Shown here: positions 11,311 through 23,100 of the stretch, one piece after another
Numbering within the stretch: the first letter of the stretch is position 1
Layout of the letters: each line of letters begins with the position of its first letter
Assembly (NCBI RefSeq): GCF_007565055.1
Contig: NC_044567.1
Coordinates: 52,104,260 to 52,168,259, forward strand
Reading direction: 5' to 3'
Length of the DNA stretch: 64,000 bases
DNA from: Rhinopithecus roxellana
Lineage: Eukaryota > Chordata > Mammalia > Primates > Cercopithecidae
Translations under genes and position numbers: made by a program
Notes under the pieces: model-generated
What the model was told of the DNA's origin: nothing
Databases searched by the model: none
What the model saw: the letters and a program-made list of their open reading frames with translations, nothing else

Positions 11311-11899
11311 ATTTATTGAGATGGAATCTCACTCTCTACACAAGTGGAAGTGCAGTAATGTGATATGGCTCATTGCAACCTTTGCCTCCCGGGTTCAAGT
11401 CATTCTCATGCCTCTGCCTCCCAGGTAGCTGGGGTTAGGGTGCCTGCCACCATGCCCAAATAATTTTTTTTTTTTTTTTTTTTTGAGACGGAGTCTCGCT
11501 CTATCTCCCAGGCTGGAGTGCAGTGGCCGGATCTCAGCTCACTGCAAGCTCCGCCTCCCGGGTTTATGCTATTCTCCTGCCTCGGCCTCCCGAGTAGCTG
11601 GGACTACAGGCTCCCGCCACCTCGCCCGGCTAGTTTTTTGTATTTTTTTAGTAGAGACGGGGTTTCACTGTGTTAGCCAGGATGGTCTTGATCTCCTGAC
11701 CTCCGTCTCAGCCTCCCAAAGTGCTGGGATTACAGGCTTGAGCCACCGCGCCCGGCTCCAAATAATTTTTGTATTTTTTGTAGCGATGGAGTTTCACCAT
11801 GTTGGCCAGGCTAGTCTTGAACTCCCAACCTCAAATGATCCACCTGGTTCAGTCTCCCAAAGTGCTGGGATTACAGGCGTGAGCCACCACGCCTGGCCT
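11311..11899 (-). mobile_element. Older Alu SINE interrupted by a young Alu
   Basis: The 3' half (11311-11465) and 5' half (11758-11899, ending 'caccacgcctggcc') make one antisense Alu. It was split by the AluYR at 11469-11757. Confidence 0.85.
11469..11757 (-). mobile_element. AluYR-type SINE nested in an older Alu
   Basis: Antisense copy ending 'gcttgagccaccgcgcccgg'. The TSD 'ccaaataattttt' is at 11456-11468 and 11758-11770. The segment before 'ctccgtctcagcctccc' is slightly shortened. Confidence 0.9.
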
Positions 11900-12192
11900 G
11901 TATATGCTGTTGTATGCTTGCAAATACTTACATGAATCTTGGAGAACATCATGGAAAGATGCTCATTATCTTGTTAACTGGTTAAGAGTGGAACTGGAGG
12001 GGGAATATCGTTTTTCCTTTATATTTATTTGTAATGTTTCATTTTCATTATGAATGTGTATTATTTTAATATGTTTAAATATTAACAAAGACAGGCCAAA
12101 AAGTATGTAATTTTAATTCAAGCTGAAATCGTCAAGGCAATAATATATAATTAAATAGATGGAGCAGAGAAAGCATTTAAATTCCCTGAAGG
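11900..12192. other. Single-copy stretch, nothing recognised
   Basis: AT-rich. No gene or repeat is recognised. Confidence 0.35.
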
Positions 12193-12204
12193 AAAAGGAG
12201 GGGA

Positions 12205-12501
12205 GGCCAGGCACGGTGGCTCACACCTATAATCCCAGCACTTTGGGAGGCCGAGACAGGCGGATCACCAGGGGTCAGAAGTTCGACACCAGCTTGGTCA
12301 ACATGGTGAAACCCTGTCTCTACCGAAAATACAAAAATTAGCCAGGCATAATGGCATGGGCATGTAATCCCAGCTACTGGGAAGGCAGAGACAGGAGAAT
12401 CGCTTGAACCCGGGAGGCAGATGTTGCAGTGAGCTGAGATTGTGCCACTGCACTCCAGCCTGGGTGACACAGCAAGAATCTGTCTCAATCAATCAATCAA
12501 T
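12205..12501 (+). mobile_element. Alu SINE with (TCAA)n tail and TSD
   Basis: Full-length dimeric Alu whose tail is four TCAA units. The TSD 'aaaaggagggg' is at 12193-12203 and 12502-12512. Confidence 0.92.
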
Positions 12502-12548
12502 AAAAGGAGGGGGAAAACACAAGTAAAAAACAAGTGATTAAAAGTAGC

Positions 12549-12648
12549 AATGTATCATAAGGCCTCAATTTGTATAATTGGTGGGGCATGGTGGCTCTAA
12601 TGTATCATAATGCCTAAATTTGTGGGATTGATGGAGCATGATGGCTCT
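12549..12648 (+). repeat. 50-bp tandem duplication spanning an Alu 5' end
   Basis: 'tgtatcataa' at 12551 recurs exactly 50 bases on at 12601. The two 50-bp units differ at about seven positions. Each carries flank plus the first bases of an Alu ('gcatggtggctct'). Confidence 0.9.
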
Positions 12649-12870
12649 GGCCTGTAATCCCAACACTTTGAGAGGCCAAGGCGGGTGGATCACCTGAGGT
12701 CAGGAGTTCAAGACCAGCCTGACCAACATTGTGAAATGCCAGTCTCTACCAAATATAAAAAAATTTAGTCAGGTGTGGTGGTGGACACCTGTAGTCCCAG
12801 CTACTAGAGAGGCTGAGGCAGGAGAATCGCTTGAACCTAGGAGGCAAAGGTTGCAGTGAGCCAAGATCAC
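12626..12870 (+). mobile_element. 3'-truncated Alu SINE
   Basis: Alu from its 5' end to 'gagccaagatcac', then abruptly single-copy sequence. The last 60 bases and the tail are missing. Confidence 0.85.
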
Positions 12871-14144
12871 CCATACTGGCAACCAACATCCCCCCTCAGG
12901 CCCTTTCAGGATCAAGAGAGTATGTCTGGAGCAGACTAGGAAACTCCAGCAGGTAAAGTAAGGTGTCAGGAATCAAGACACCACCTGATACATTCTCCAT
13001 GTTCCCTACACCCACCCCTCTCCCCACCACACTTCCATCCAGCTCCAACTCTGCCCTCTCCCCAAGAGCCTCAGATTGAAATGTTGCAAGGAAGACATCG
13101 ATTCTCAAAGTCACAGGCTTAGGAATCTGAGCTACAAAGAAAAATGAGCCCCTGCTCCCCCAACTCACCCATACTCCCCTTGACACTGCTGCCCTGCACC
13201 TGCCCTCTCCTCCATAATTTAAACTATCCTCACAGAAGCTGGAGAGACAGCCCACCTGTCAGGAAAGAGAGGACCAGCGTGGGGCAAATGCCTGGGCACA
13301 GAGGAGCAGATGGCTGAGATTAGCGCAGGGATGTAAGAAACAAGTGGCTCTCAGACCAAAGAAGACTCTGCAGGAGACGGCACACTAGGCCTTCATAGGG
13401 GTGTGCACTGCACAGAAGCTCCCCAGTTCCTGAAAGAATTGTCTGAGAAAGGCTCTGATCTGACCCGAAAGGCCCTTGGTTCCCACAACAATGTCTCAAC
13501 ATCTGGCAGTAACAGGCTTCTGTGCCCGGACTCTCTGGGTCTGCAGGTCCCGTCTCTGCCAGCCTCTCACAGCCCAGAAGCATCTCCCATTGGCGCCTGA
13601 TGGATTAGGGAGGCTTTTCTTCCAGCTGTGACAGATCCAACCTGAGGAGCGCTCCTGGGACTTTCTTAGTTGTTTCTTCCCACCCAAAGCCCCAACCCAC
13701 TTGCACGCCACTGTGTGGACACCTTAAAGCGACCCTCTAGATGTGAACTGCGCTGAGGGAATGGTTAGCTTTGCTCCCATTAGACAGCTTGGCCCAAAGG
13801 ACCTAGCAAACGCCCAGACAAAAATTTCTTCCTAAAAGCTGCATGTGTCTGTGGTTTCCAAATGTAAAAACGAAACCCAGAAGAAAAAGCCAACTGTCCC
13901 TTGAAAAACAAAAACAAAAACAGAAAACAGAAAACCGCCACCAACCCACCTTTCACGTGAGGAGTCCTTGAGAAGGGCCTCTCCAGCCAGGACCAGGTAA
14001 GGGGATCTGTGCACTTTGCCAGACCCAGAATACCCAGTGGCAGGAACCTGCCAGCCACACTCTGACCCCATAGAATTTCCACTACTGACACACAGATCAG
14101 GATGCATCAGCCTGAGATGATGACACCACAAGTCTGGTTTTCAT
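12871..14144. other. Single-copy stretch, no gene recognised
   Basis: Mixed composition with C-rich patches. Open frames occur on both strands (for example 12896-13255 and 13320-13583, minus strand) but show no family resemblance. I see no convincing exon. Confidence 0.4.
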
Positions 14145-14375
14145 AGATTGATTCCACACTCTCTCATTGATTCCACACACATCCCATCACTGACACCAGA
14201 TTCCTCATCACTGACCCTACATACCCACAATCATTGACTCCATGAACCTCATCACTATCCCAAAGACCACCCATCCCTAATCTACAGACCCTCATCTCTC
14301 ACCCCAGAGACCTCACAGATTCCCCATCCCTGATACCAGGATCTATAGAAACTCATCTCTTACCCCCACAGACCT
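14145..14375 (+). repeat. Degenerate minisatellite
   Basis: Imperfect units built around 'cccatcactgac(a/c)cc' and 'tcatctcttacccc', with 'cacagac' spacers, recur about every 25-35 bases through this interval. Unit lengths vary, so it is an old tandem repeat. Confidence 0.65.
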
Positions 14376-14790
14376 ATTAATAAGGGGACACATTCATGGG
14401 AGACTGTGTTGACCATTTTACACACCCATTGTGCGTGTGTGTGTGTGCTGATTAATGGACTTATGTAAACTTTAGCATTTTGGTAGGCAATACAGTTTTT
14501 CAATGCCTTTTCTCTTTCTTTTTCTTGTACATCTTTAAAGGCCTTACTCCAGTAAGTGTGCATTGCAATTTATTAATGCCTATCCCTTATTGAATCCTTG
14601 TCATGCGTATTTGTTACTAATCATAATTCATAATTCTTACGATTCAGAGACACCAGAGATTCACATAAGAAGAATGGCTGTGGGTTTTTATTCATTTATT
14701 TTGGTTTCTTTAGATTATCAAAGTCATTCATTTGTATCAAGTCACTAAGTGTACACTTTGTTTTCTAAAAAAAAATTCTAATTAAAAATA
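14376..14790. other. Single-copy stretch with short (GT)n
   Basis: A GTGTGTGT run lies at about 14430-14448. No gene is recognised. Confidence 0.4.
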
Positions 14791-14795
14791 ATTTT

Positions 14796-15083
14796 TTTTA
14801 GACAAGTTATTGCTCTGTCACTCAGGCTGGAGTGCAGTGGTATAATCATGGCCACCACAGCCTCCACCTCCTGGGCTCAAGTGATCCTCCTACCTCAGCC
14901 TATGTAGTAGCTGAGACCACACGCGTGCACCAATATGCCACCTACTTAAAAAATTTATTTTGTAGATATGTGGGTGTCACTATGTTGCACAGACTGGTCT
15001 TGAACTCCTGGGCTCAACTGATACTCCCACCTTGGCCTCCCAAAGTGTTGAGATTACAGGTGTGAACCACTGTACCCAGCTGA
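14796..15083 (-). mobile_element. AluJ-like SINE
   Basis: Antisense Alu from the T-run to 'gaaccactgtacccagc', strongly diverged. Confidence 0.85.
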
Positions 15084-15208
15084 TAAAAACTTAAAAAGAG
15101 TAAAATACTTTGGGACCTAATGTAAAATTTCCACTGAGATGATGCGTCAGAAATTAAGGTAGAATAAAATGATCCTAGGGCATCTGAAACAATGGAAACT
15201 AAATTTTG

Positions 15209-15440
15209 GGCCGGTCGCGGTTGCTCATGCGTGCAATCCTAGCACTTTGGGAGGCCAAGGTGGGGGACTCACTTGAGATCAGAAGTTCGAGACTAGCCTA
15301 GCCAACATGGTAAAACACTGTCTCTACTAAAAATACAAAAATTAGCCTGGAGGTTGCAGTGAGCCGAGATCGTCCCAATGCACTCCAGTCTGGGCAACAG
15401 AGGGAGACTCTGTCTCAAAAAAGAAAAAAAGAAGAAGAAA
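15209..15440 (+). mobile_element. Alu SINE with internal deletion
   Basis: It starts 'gggccggtcgcggttgctca'. It jumps from the middle linker 'acaaaaattagcc' straight to 'tggaggttgcagtgag', losing about 75 bases of the right arm. It ends in an A-rich tail with AAG units. Confidence 0.85.
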
Positions 15441-15534
15441 CAAACTCTTAATTTCTTCATCAAGTGTAAAACTGTGGACTGAACTCTGGAGGAATAATAC
15501 ATTAAAAGACACACAAGCACTATATGTTTCTTTG

Positions 15535-15850
15535 AAGTTTTATTGAGAAATATTAATAACATACCACAGAAGCCACCCATTTAAAGTGCAAAATTTAATA
15601 GTTTTCAGTATATTTGCACTGTTGTGCAAACATCACCACAATAAATTTTAGATCATTTTCATGACCTCGAAGTAAACCCTGTAACCCTCCATTTCCCCCC
15701 AACTCCCCTAACCCTGGGCCACCACTAATCTACTTTCTGTCTCAACGTATTATTGTATTTTGAACATTTTATTTAAATGGAATTACATAACATGTGGTAT
15801 TTTGTGACTGGCTTCTTCCACTTAGCATAATATTTTCAAGGTTTATTTAA
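15535..15850 (-). mobile_element. L1M-type LINE-1 3'-end fragment
   Basis: 'gttttattgagaaatatt', 'gcaaacatcaccacaataaa', 'aaatggaattacataac' and 'ggcttcttccacttagcata' appear in antisense L1 3'-end order. Confidence 0.75.
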
Positions 15851-15936
15851 TCCTGCATGTGCAGAGGGGGCACTTTGCATAAGGATAAACCTGGGGGGGT
15901 GCTCACTGATTGATTTTGAAACTTCCCTCCAAAATT

Positions 15937-16617
15937 GTATTTTTTTTTTTTTTTTTTTTTGAGAGAGAGTCTTACTCTGTTGCCAGGCTGGAGTGCTATG
16001 GCATGATCTCAGCTCACTGCAACCTCCACCTCCTGGGTTCAAAGGATTCTCCTGCCTCAGCCTCCTGAGTAGGTGGGATTACAATCATGTGCCACCACAC
16101 CTGGCTACTTTTGTATTTTTAGTAGAAACAGGGTTTCTCCATGTTGGTCAGACTGGTCCTGACCACCACCATGCCTATCTAATTTTTTTTTTTTTTTGGG
16201 AAGATAGGGTCTCACTCTGTCACCCAGACTGGAGTGCAGTGGCACAATCTCAGCTCACTGCAGCCTTGACCTTCAGGGCTCAAATGATCCTCCCACCTCA
16301 GCCTTCCAAGTAGCTGGGACTACAAACAAGTGCCACCACACCTGACTAATTTTTGTATGTTTTTGTTAAGACAGGGTATTGGCATGTTGTCCAGGCTGGT
16401 CTCAAACTCCAGAGCTCAATGATCCACCCACCTTGACCTCCCAAAGTGCTGGGATTAGTGGTGTGAGCCACTGCACTTGGCCTAATTTTTTTTTTTTCCC
16501 TGAAGAGATGAGGTCTTGCTATGTTGTCCAGACTGGTCTCAAACTCCCAGATCATGCAGTCCTCCCACCTTGGAGTTCCAGAGTGCTGTGATTACAGGTG
16601 TGAGCCACCACACCGGC
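15937..16617 (-). mobile_element. Cluster of antisense Alus, partly nested
   Basis: A 3' part of one Alu (15937-16165) is followed by 'accaccatgcctatctaattt'. A second Alu follows (about 16184-16484). A half Alu ('cctaattttttttttttccc' to 'caccacaccggccc') closes the cluster. The repeated 'cctaatttttt' wording at both junctions suggests the middle Alu inserted into an older one. Confidence 0.75.
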
Positions 16618-16821
16618 CCATTCTTTCTTTTCTTCCAGTGTATTCAGAAATTTTTTTAAACGTGTTTTCCACTTACAGCATTTCTCAGGTTGGACTAGCC
16701 ATCTTTCAAGTGCTGAGCAGTCTTATTGGACAGCACAGCTCTGGACGGTGATTTTATGTACATCCCCACTGCTCTCTCTGCCTCGATTCCTGTCTACCCC
16801 ACACCCCTGCAAAAAGTGGTT

Positions 16822-17091
16822 GTTTTTTGTTTGTTTTTTGTTTTTTTGAAATGGAGTCTCGCTCTGTCACCCAGACTGCAGTGCAGTGGTGCGATCTCGG
16901 CTCAGTACAACCTCTGCCTTCCAGGTTCAAGTGATTCTCCTGCCTCAGCTTCCCAAGTAGCTGGGATTACAGATGTGCACCACCAAGTCTGGCTAATTTT
17001 TGTCTTTTTAGTAGAGACAGAGTTTTGCCATTTTGGCTAGGCTGGTCTCGAACTCCTGACCTCAAGTGATCTGCCCGCCTCAGCCTCCCAA
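16822..17091 (-). mobile_element. 5'-truncated Alu SINE
   Basis: Antisense Alu from a T/G-rich tail to 'cagcctcccaaag'. The last 40 or so bases of the Alu 5' end are missing. Confidence 0.85.
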
Positions 17092-17180
17092 AGAAAGGCT
17101 TCCTTCCCTTTCTCCCTTTCCCCCTCCCTCCTCTCACATGTGGTGAGTCTTTTGCCCTTCCACCTTCCACTATGCCCAAC
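17092..17180 (+). mobile_element. MaLR LTR fragment
   Basis: About 85 bases ('ggcttccttccctttctccc' to 'cttccaccttccac') that recur at 24797-24873 inside a complete MaLR-type LTR. The fragment is wedged between two Alus. Confidence 0.65.
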
Positions 17181-17193
17181 CTAGAAAGCTTGT

Positions 17194-17505
17194 TTTATTT
17201 TATTTAATATTATTATTATTTTTCTTGAAATGGATTCTTGCTCTGTTGCCCAGAGTGGAGTACAATGGCATGTTTCAGCTCCCTACAACCTCCGCCTCCC
17301 AGGTTCAAGCAGTTCTCCCTGCCTCAGCCTCTTGAGTAGTTGGGATTACAGGTGCCCACCATCATGCCCAGCTAATTTTTGTATTTTTAGTAGAGACGCG
17401 ATTTCACCATGTTGGCCAGGCTGGTCCTGAACTCCTGACCTCAGGTGATCCCCCACCTAGGCTTCCCAGAGTGCTGGGATTATAGCATGAGCCACCGCTC
17501 CCGGC
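17194..17505 (-). mobile_element. Alu SINE
   Basis: Antisense full-length Alu with a TTTATT/ATT-rich tail. 'agaaagctt' on both sides (17184 and 17507 areas) is a probable TSD. Confidence 0.88.
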
Positions 17506-17705
17506 CAGAAAGCTTATTTTGAAATGTGTGTATACAGCCCCTTATGTTTCTGCCTGATTTTTAAAATAACATATTTAGGTCTATATGTTTTATGATGTAA
17601 GATCTCACTGTATGTGTTGCTTTGCATCATTGAACAGTTTTGGTAATTATTTTTACTTTCTATATATTTTAGAGTTTTCATTAAGCTAATGCAGAATTTC
17701 ACATT

Positions 17706-18004
17706 CAGGGCTGGGCACAGAGGCTCATGTCTGTAATCCAGCACTTTGGGAAGCCAAGATAGGCGGATCACCTGAGGTCAGGGGTTCAAGACCAGCCTGG
17801 CCAACATGGCAACACCCCGTCTCTACTAAAAATACAAAATTAGCCAGGTGTGGTGGTGCATGCCTGTAATCCCAGCTACTTGGGATGCTGAGGCAGAAGA
17901 ATCAATTGAATCTGCGAGGCGGAGTTTGCGGTGAGCCAACATCATGCCATTGTACTCCAGCCTGAGGAACAATAGTGAAACTCCATCTCAAAAAAAAAAA
18001 AAAA
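17706..18004 (+). mobile_element. AluS-like SINE abutting the L1
   Basis: Complete dimeric Alu with a poly-A of about 15 bases. The L1 5'UTR starts directly in that tail. Confidence 0.88.
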
Positions 18005-19031
18005 AGAAGATGGCTGAATAGGAACAGCTCCAGTCTCCAACTCCCAGCGCGAGCGACACAGAAGACCGGTGATTTCTGCATTTTCAACTGAGGTACTGGG
18101 GTCATCTCACTAGGGAGTGCCGGACAATCGGTGCTGGTCAGCTGCTGCAGCCTGACCAGCGAGAGCTGAAGCAGGGCGAGGCATTGCCTCACCTGGGAAG
18201 CGCAAGGGGGAAGGGAATCCCTTTTCCTAGCCAGGGGAACTGAGACACACAACACCTGGAAAATCGGGTAACTCCCACCCCAATACTGCGCTTTAAGCAA
18301 ACAGGCACACCAGGAGAATATATCCCACACCTGGCTGGGAGGGTCCCATGCCCACGGAGCCTCCCTCATTGCTAACACAGCAGTCTGTGGCGATCTATCC
18401 GCAAGGCAGCAGCGAGGCTGGGGGAGGGGCGCCCGCCATTGCTGAGGCTTAAGTAGTTAAACAAAGCCGCTGGGAAGCTCGAACTGGGTGGAGCTCACAG
18501 CAGCTCAAGGAAACCTGCCTGTCTCTGTAGACTCCACCTCTGGGGACAGGGCACAGCTAAAAAAAACAACAGGGGAAGCAGCAGAGGCCTGTGCAGACGC
18601 GAACGACTCTGTCTGACAGCTTTGAAGAGAGCAGTGGATCTCCCAACACGGAGGTTGAGATCTGAGAACGGACAGACTGCCTGCTCAAGTGGGTCCCTGA
18701 CCCCTGAGTAGCCTAACTGGGAGACATCCCCCACTAGGGGCAGTCTGACACCCCACACCTCACAGGGTGGAGTACACCCCTGAGAGGAAGCTTCCAAAGT
18801 AAGAATCAGACAGGTACACTCGCTGTTCAGCAATATTCTATCTTCTGCAACCTCTGCTGCTGATACCCAGGCAAACAGGGTCTGGAGTGGACCTCAAGCA
18901 ATCTCCAACAGACCTACAGCTGAGGGTCCTGACCGTCAGAAGGAAAACTATCAAGCAGGAAGGACACCTATACCAAAACCCCATCAGTACATCAGCATCA
19001 TCAAAGACCAGAGACAGATAAAACCACAAAG
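18005..19031 (+). promoter_or_regulatory. L1 5'UTR with internal promoter
   Basis: It begins 'aagatggctgaataggaac', which contains the YY1-type core known to position L1 transcription starts. CpG-containing sequence follows, including 'gggaggggcgcccgccattg' at 18421-18440. The segment at about 18771-18903 is absent from the youngest human L1 and corresponds to the roughly 129-bp ZNF93-bound region of older L1PA families. Transcription would run into ORF1. Confidence 0.85.
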
Positions 19032-20047
19032 ATGGGGAAAAAGCAGGCCAGAAAAGCTGGAAATTCAAAAAATAAGAGCGCATCTCCCCCTGCAAAGGAG
19101 CGCAGCCCATCGCCAGCAACGGATCAAAGCTGGTCAGAGAATGACTTTGACGAGATGAGAGAAGAAGGCTTCAGTCCGTCAAAATTCTCAGAGCTAAAGG
19201 AGGAATTACGTACCCAGCACAAAGAAACTAAAAAACTTGAAAAAAGAGTGGAAGAATTGACAGCTAGACTAGTTAATGCAGAGAAGGTCATAAACGAAAT
19301 GACAGAGATGAAAACCATGACACAAGAAATACGTGACAAATGCACAAGCTTCAGTAACCGACTCAATCAACTGGAAGAAAGAGTATCAGCGATTGAGGAT
19401 CAAATGAATGAAATGAAGCGAGAAGAGAAACCAAAAGAAAAAAGAAGAAAAAGAAATGAACAAAGCCTGCAAGAAGTATGGGATTATGTAAAAAGACCAA
19501 ATCTACGTCTGATTGGGGTGCCTGAAAGTGAGGGGGAAAATGGAACCAAGTTGGAAAACACTCTTCAGGATATCATCCAGGAGAACTTCCCCAACCTAGT
19601 AGGGCAGGCCAACATTCAAATTCAGGAAATACAGAGAACACCACAAAGATACTCCTCCAGAAGAGCAACTCCAAGACACATAATTGCCAGATTCACCAAA
19701 GTTGAAATGAAGGAAAAAGTCTTAAGGGCAGCCAGAGAGAAAGGTCGGGTTACCCACAAAGGGAAGCCCATCAGACTAACAGCAGATCTCTCGGCAGAAA
19801 CTCTACAAGCCAGAAGAGAGTGGGGGCCAATATTCAACGTTCTTAAAGAAAAGAATTTTAAACCCAGAATTTCATATCCAGCCAAACTAAGTTTCATAAG
19901 TGAAGGAGAAATAAAATCCTTTACAGATCAGCAAATGCTTAGAGATTTTGTCACCACCAGGCCTGCCTTGCAAGAGACCTGAAGGAAGCCCTAAACATGG
20001 AAAGGAACAACCGGTACCAGCCATTGCAAAAACATGCCAAAATGTAA
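19032..20047 (+). pseudogene. L1 ORF1: L1 ORF1 (ORF1p RNA-binding protein), frameshifted near the end
   Basis: ORF1p is the trimeric RNA chaperone of the L1 ribonucleoprotein. The frame opens with M-G-K-K-Q and a basic, Ser/Pro-rich N-terminus. A coiled coil follows (about residues 50-150, heptads with many Glu/Lys), then the RRM-like region (N-L-R-L-I-G-V-P-E near residue 160). The C-terminal domain follows (R-I-S-Y-P-A-K-L-S-F). A one-base deletion at about 19970-19977 ends the frame after 316 codons at 19982. The remaining 22 codons continue in the next frame to the stop at 20045-20047. That reading totals 338 codons, the normal length. The C-terminal domain is mostly intact, so a slightly shortened protein is conceivable. 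Confidence 0.92.
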
Positions 20048-20110
20048 AGACCATCGAAGCTAGGAAGAAACTGCATCAACTAACGAGCAAAATAACCAGT
20101 TAATATCATA

Positions 20111-23100
20111 ATGGCAGGATCAAGTTCACACATAACAATATTAACCTTAAATGTAAATGGACTAAATGCTCCAATTAAAAGACACAGACTGGCAAATTGG
20201 ATAAAGAGTCAAGACCCATCAGTCTGCTGTATTCAGGAGACCCATCTCACATTCAGAGACATACATAGGCTCAAAATAAAGGGATGAAGGAAGATCTACC
20301 AAGCAAATGGAGAACAAAAAAAGCAGGGGTTGCAATCCTAGTCTCTGATAAAACAGACTTTAAACCATCCAAGATCAAAAGAGACAAAGAAGGCCATTAC
20401 ATAATGGTAAAGGGATCAATTCAACAGGAAGAGCTAACTATCCTAAATATATATGCACCCAATACAGGAGCACCCAGATTCATAAAGCAAGTCCTTAGAG
20501 ACTTACAAAGAGACTTAGGCTCCCATACAATAATAATGGGAGACTTCAACACTCCACTGTCAACATTAGACAGATCAACGAGACAGAAAGTTAACAAGGA
20601 TATCCAGGAATTGAACTCATCTCTGCACCAAGCGGACCTAATAGACATCTATAGAACTCTCCACCCCAAATCAACAGAATATACATTCTTCTCAGCACCA
20701 CATCGCACTTATTCCAAAATTGACCACATAATTGGAAGTAAAGCACTCCTCAGCAAATGTAAAAGAACAGAAATTATAACAAACGGTCTCTCAGACCACA
20801 GTGCAATCAAACTAGAACTCAGGACTAAGAAACTCAATCAAAACCGCTCAACTACATGGAAACTGAACAACCTGCTCCTGAATGACTACTGGGTACATAA
20901 CGAAATGAAAGCAGAAATAAAGATGTTCTTTGAAACCAATGAGAACAAAGATACAACATACCAGAATCTCTGGGACACATTTAAAGCAGTGTGTAGAGGG
21001 AAATTTATAGCACTAAATGCCCACAAGAGAAAGCAGGAAAGATCTAAAATTGACACTCTAACATCACAATTAAAAGAACTAGAGAGGCAAGAGCAAACAC
21101 ATTCAAAAGCTAGCAGAAGGCAAGAAATAACTAAGATCAGAGCAGAACTGAAGGAGATAGAGACACAAAAAACCCTCCAAAAAATCAATGAATCCAGGCG
21201 TTGGTTTTTTGAAAAGATCAACAAAATTGACAGACCGCTAGCAAGACTAATAAAGAAGAAAAGAGAGAGGAATCAAATAGACGCAATAAAAAATGATAAA
21301 GGGGATATCACCACCGACCCCACAGAAATACAAACTACCATCAGAGAATACTATAAACACCTCTACGCAAATCAACTAGAAAATCTAGAAGAAATGGATA
21401 ATTTCCTGGACACTTACACTCTTCCAAGACTAAACCAGGAAGAAGTTGAATCCCTGAATAGACCAATAGTAGGCTCTGAAATTGAGGCAACAATTAATAG
21501 CCTACCCACCAAAAAAAGTCCAGGACCAGATGGATTCACAGCTGAATTCTACCAGAGGTACAAGGAGGAGCTGGTACCATTCCTTCTGAAACTATTCCAA
21601 TCAATAGAAAAAGAGGGAATCCTCCCTAACTCATTTTATGAGGCCAACATCACCCTGATACCAAAGCCTGGCAGAGACACAACAAAAAAAGAGAATTTTA
21701 GACCAATATCCCTGATGAACATCGATGCAAAAATTCTCAGTAAAATACTGGCAAACCGGATTCAGCAGCACATCAAAAAGCTTATCCACCATGATCAAGT
21801 GGGCTTCATCCCTGGGATGCAAGGCTGGTTCAACATTCGCAAATCAATAAACGTAATCCAGCATATAAACAGAACCAAAGACAAGAACCACATGATTATC
21901 TCAATAGATGCAGAAAAGGCTTTTGACAAAATTCAACAGCCCTTCATGCTAAAAACGCTCAATAAATTCGGTATTGATGGAACGTACCTCAAAATAATAA
22001 GAGCTATTTATGACAAACCCACAGCTAATATCATACTGAATGGGCAAAAACTGGAAAAATTCCCTTTGAAAACTGGCACAAGACAGGGATGCCCTCTCTC
22101 ACCACTCCTATTCAACATAGTGTTGGAAGTTCTGGCTAGGGCAATCAGGCAAGAGAAAGAAATCAAGGGTATCCAGTTAGGAAAAGAAGAAGTCAAATTG
22201 TCCCTGTTTGCAGATGACATCATTGTATATTTAGAAAACCCCATCGTCTCAGCCCAAAATCTCCTTAAGCTGATAAGAAACTTCAGCAAAGTCTCAGGAT
22301 ACAAAATTAATGTGCAAAAATCACAAGCATTCTTATACACCAGTAACAGACAAGCGGAGAGCCAAATCAGGAATGAACTTCCATTCACAATTGCTTCAAA
22401 GAGAATAAAATACCTAGGAATCCAACTTACAAGGGATGTAAAGGACCTCTTCAAGGAGAACTACAAACCACTGCTCAGTGAAATCAAAGAGGACACAAAC
22501 AAATGGAAGAACATACCATGCTCATGGATAGGAAGAATCAATATCGTGAAAATGGCCATACTGCCCAAGGTTATTTATAGATTCAATGCCATCCCCATCA
22601 AGCTACCAATGAGTTTCATCACAGAATTGGAAAAAACTGCTTTAAAGTTCATATGGAACCAAAAAAGAGCCCGCATTGCCAAGACAATCCTAAGTCAAAA
22701 GGACAAAGCTGGAGGCGTCACGCTACCTGACTTCAAACTATACTACAAGGCTACAGTAACCAAAACAGCATGGTACTGGTACCAAAACAGAGCTATAGAC
22801 CAATGGAACAGAACAGAGTCCTCGGAAATAATACCACACATCTACAGCCATCTGATCTTTGACAAACCTGAGAGAAACAAGAAATGGGGAAAGGATTCCC
22901 TATTTAATAAATGGTGCTGGGAAAATTGGCAAGCCATAAGTAGAAAGCTGAAACTGGATCCTTTCCTTACTCCTTATGCGAAGATTAATTCAAGATGGAT
23001 TAGAGACTTAAATGTTGGACCTAATACCATAAAAACCCTAGAAGAAAATCTAGGTAGTACCATTCAGGACATAGGCATGGGCAAGGACTTCATGTCTAAA

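Noticed and set aside
10823..11428. 201-codon Ser/Phe/Leu-rich frame
   Set aside because: It runs through the (CTTT)n/(CCTT)n tract and an antisense Alu. Repeats of period 4 lacking stops explain its length.
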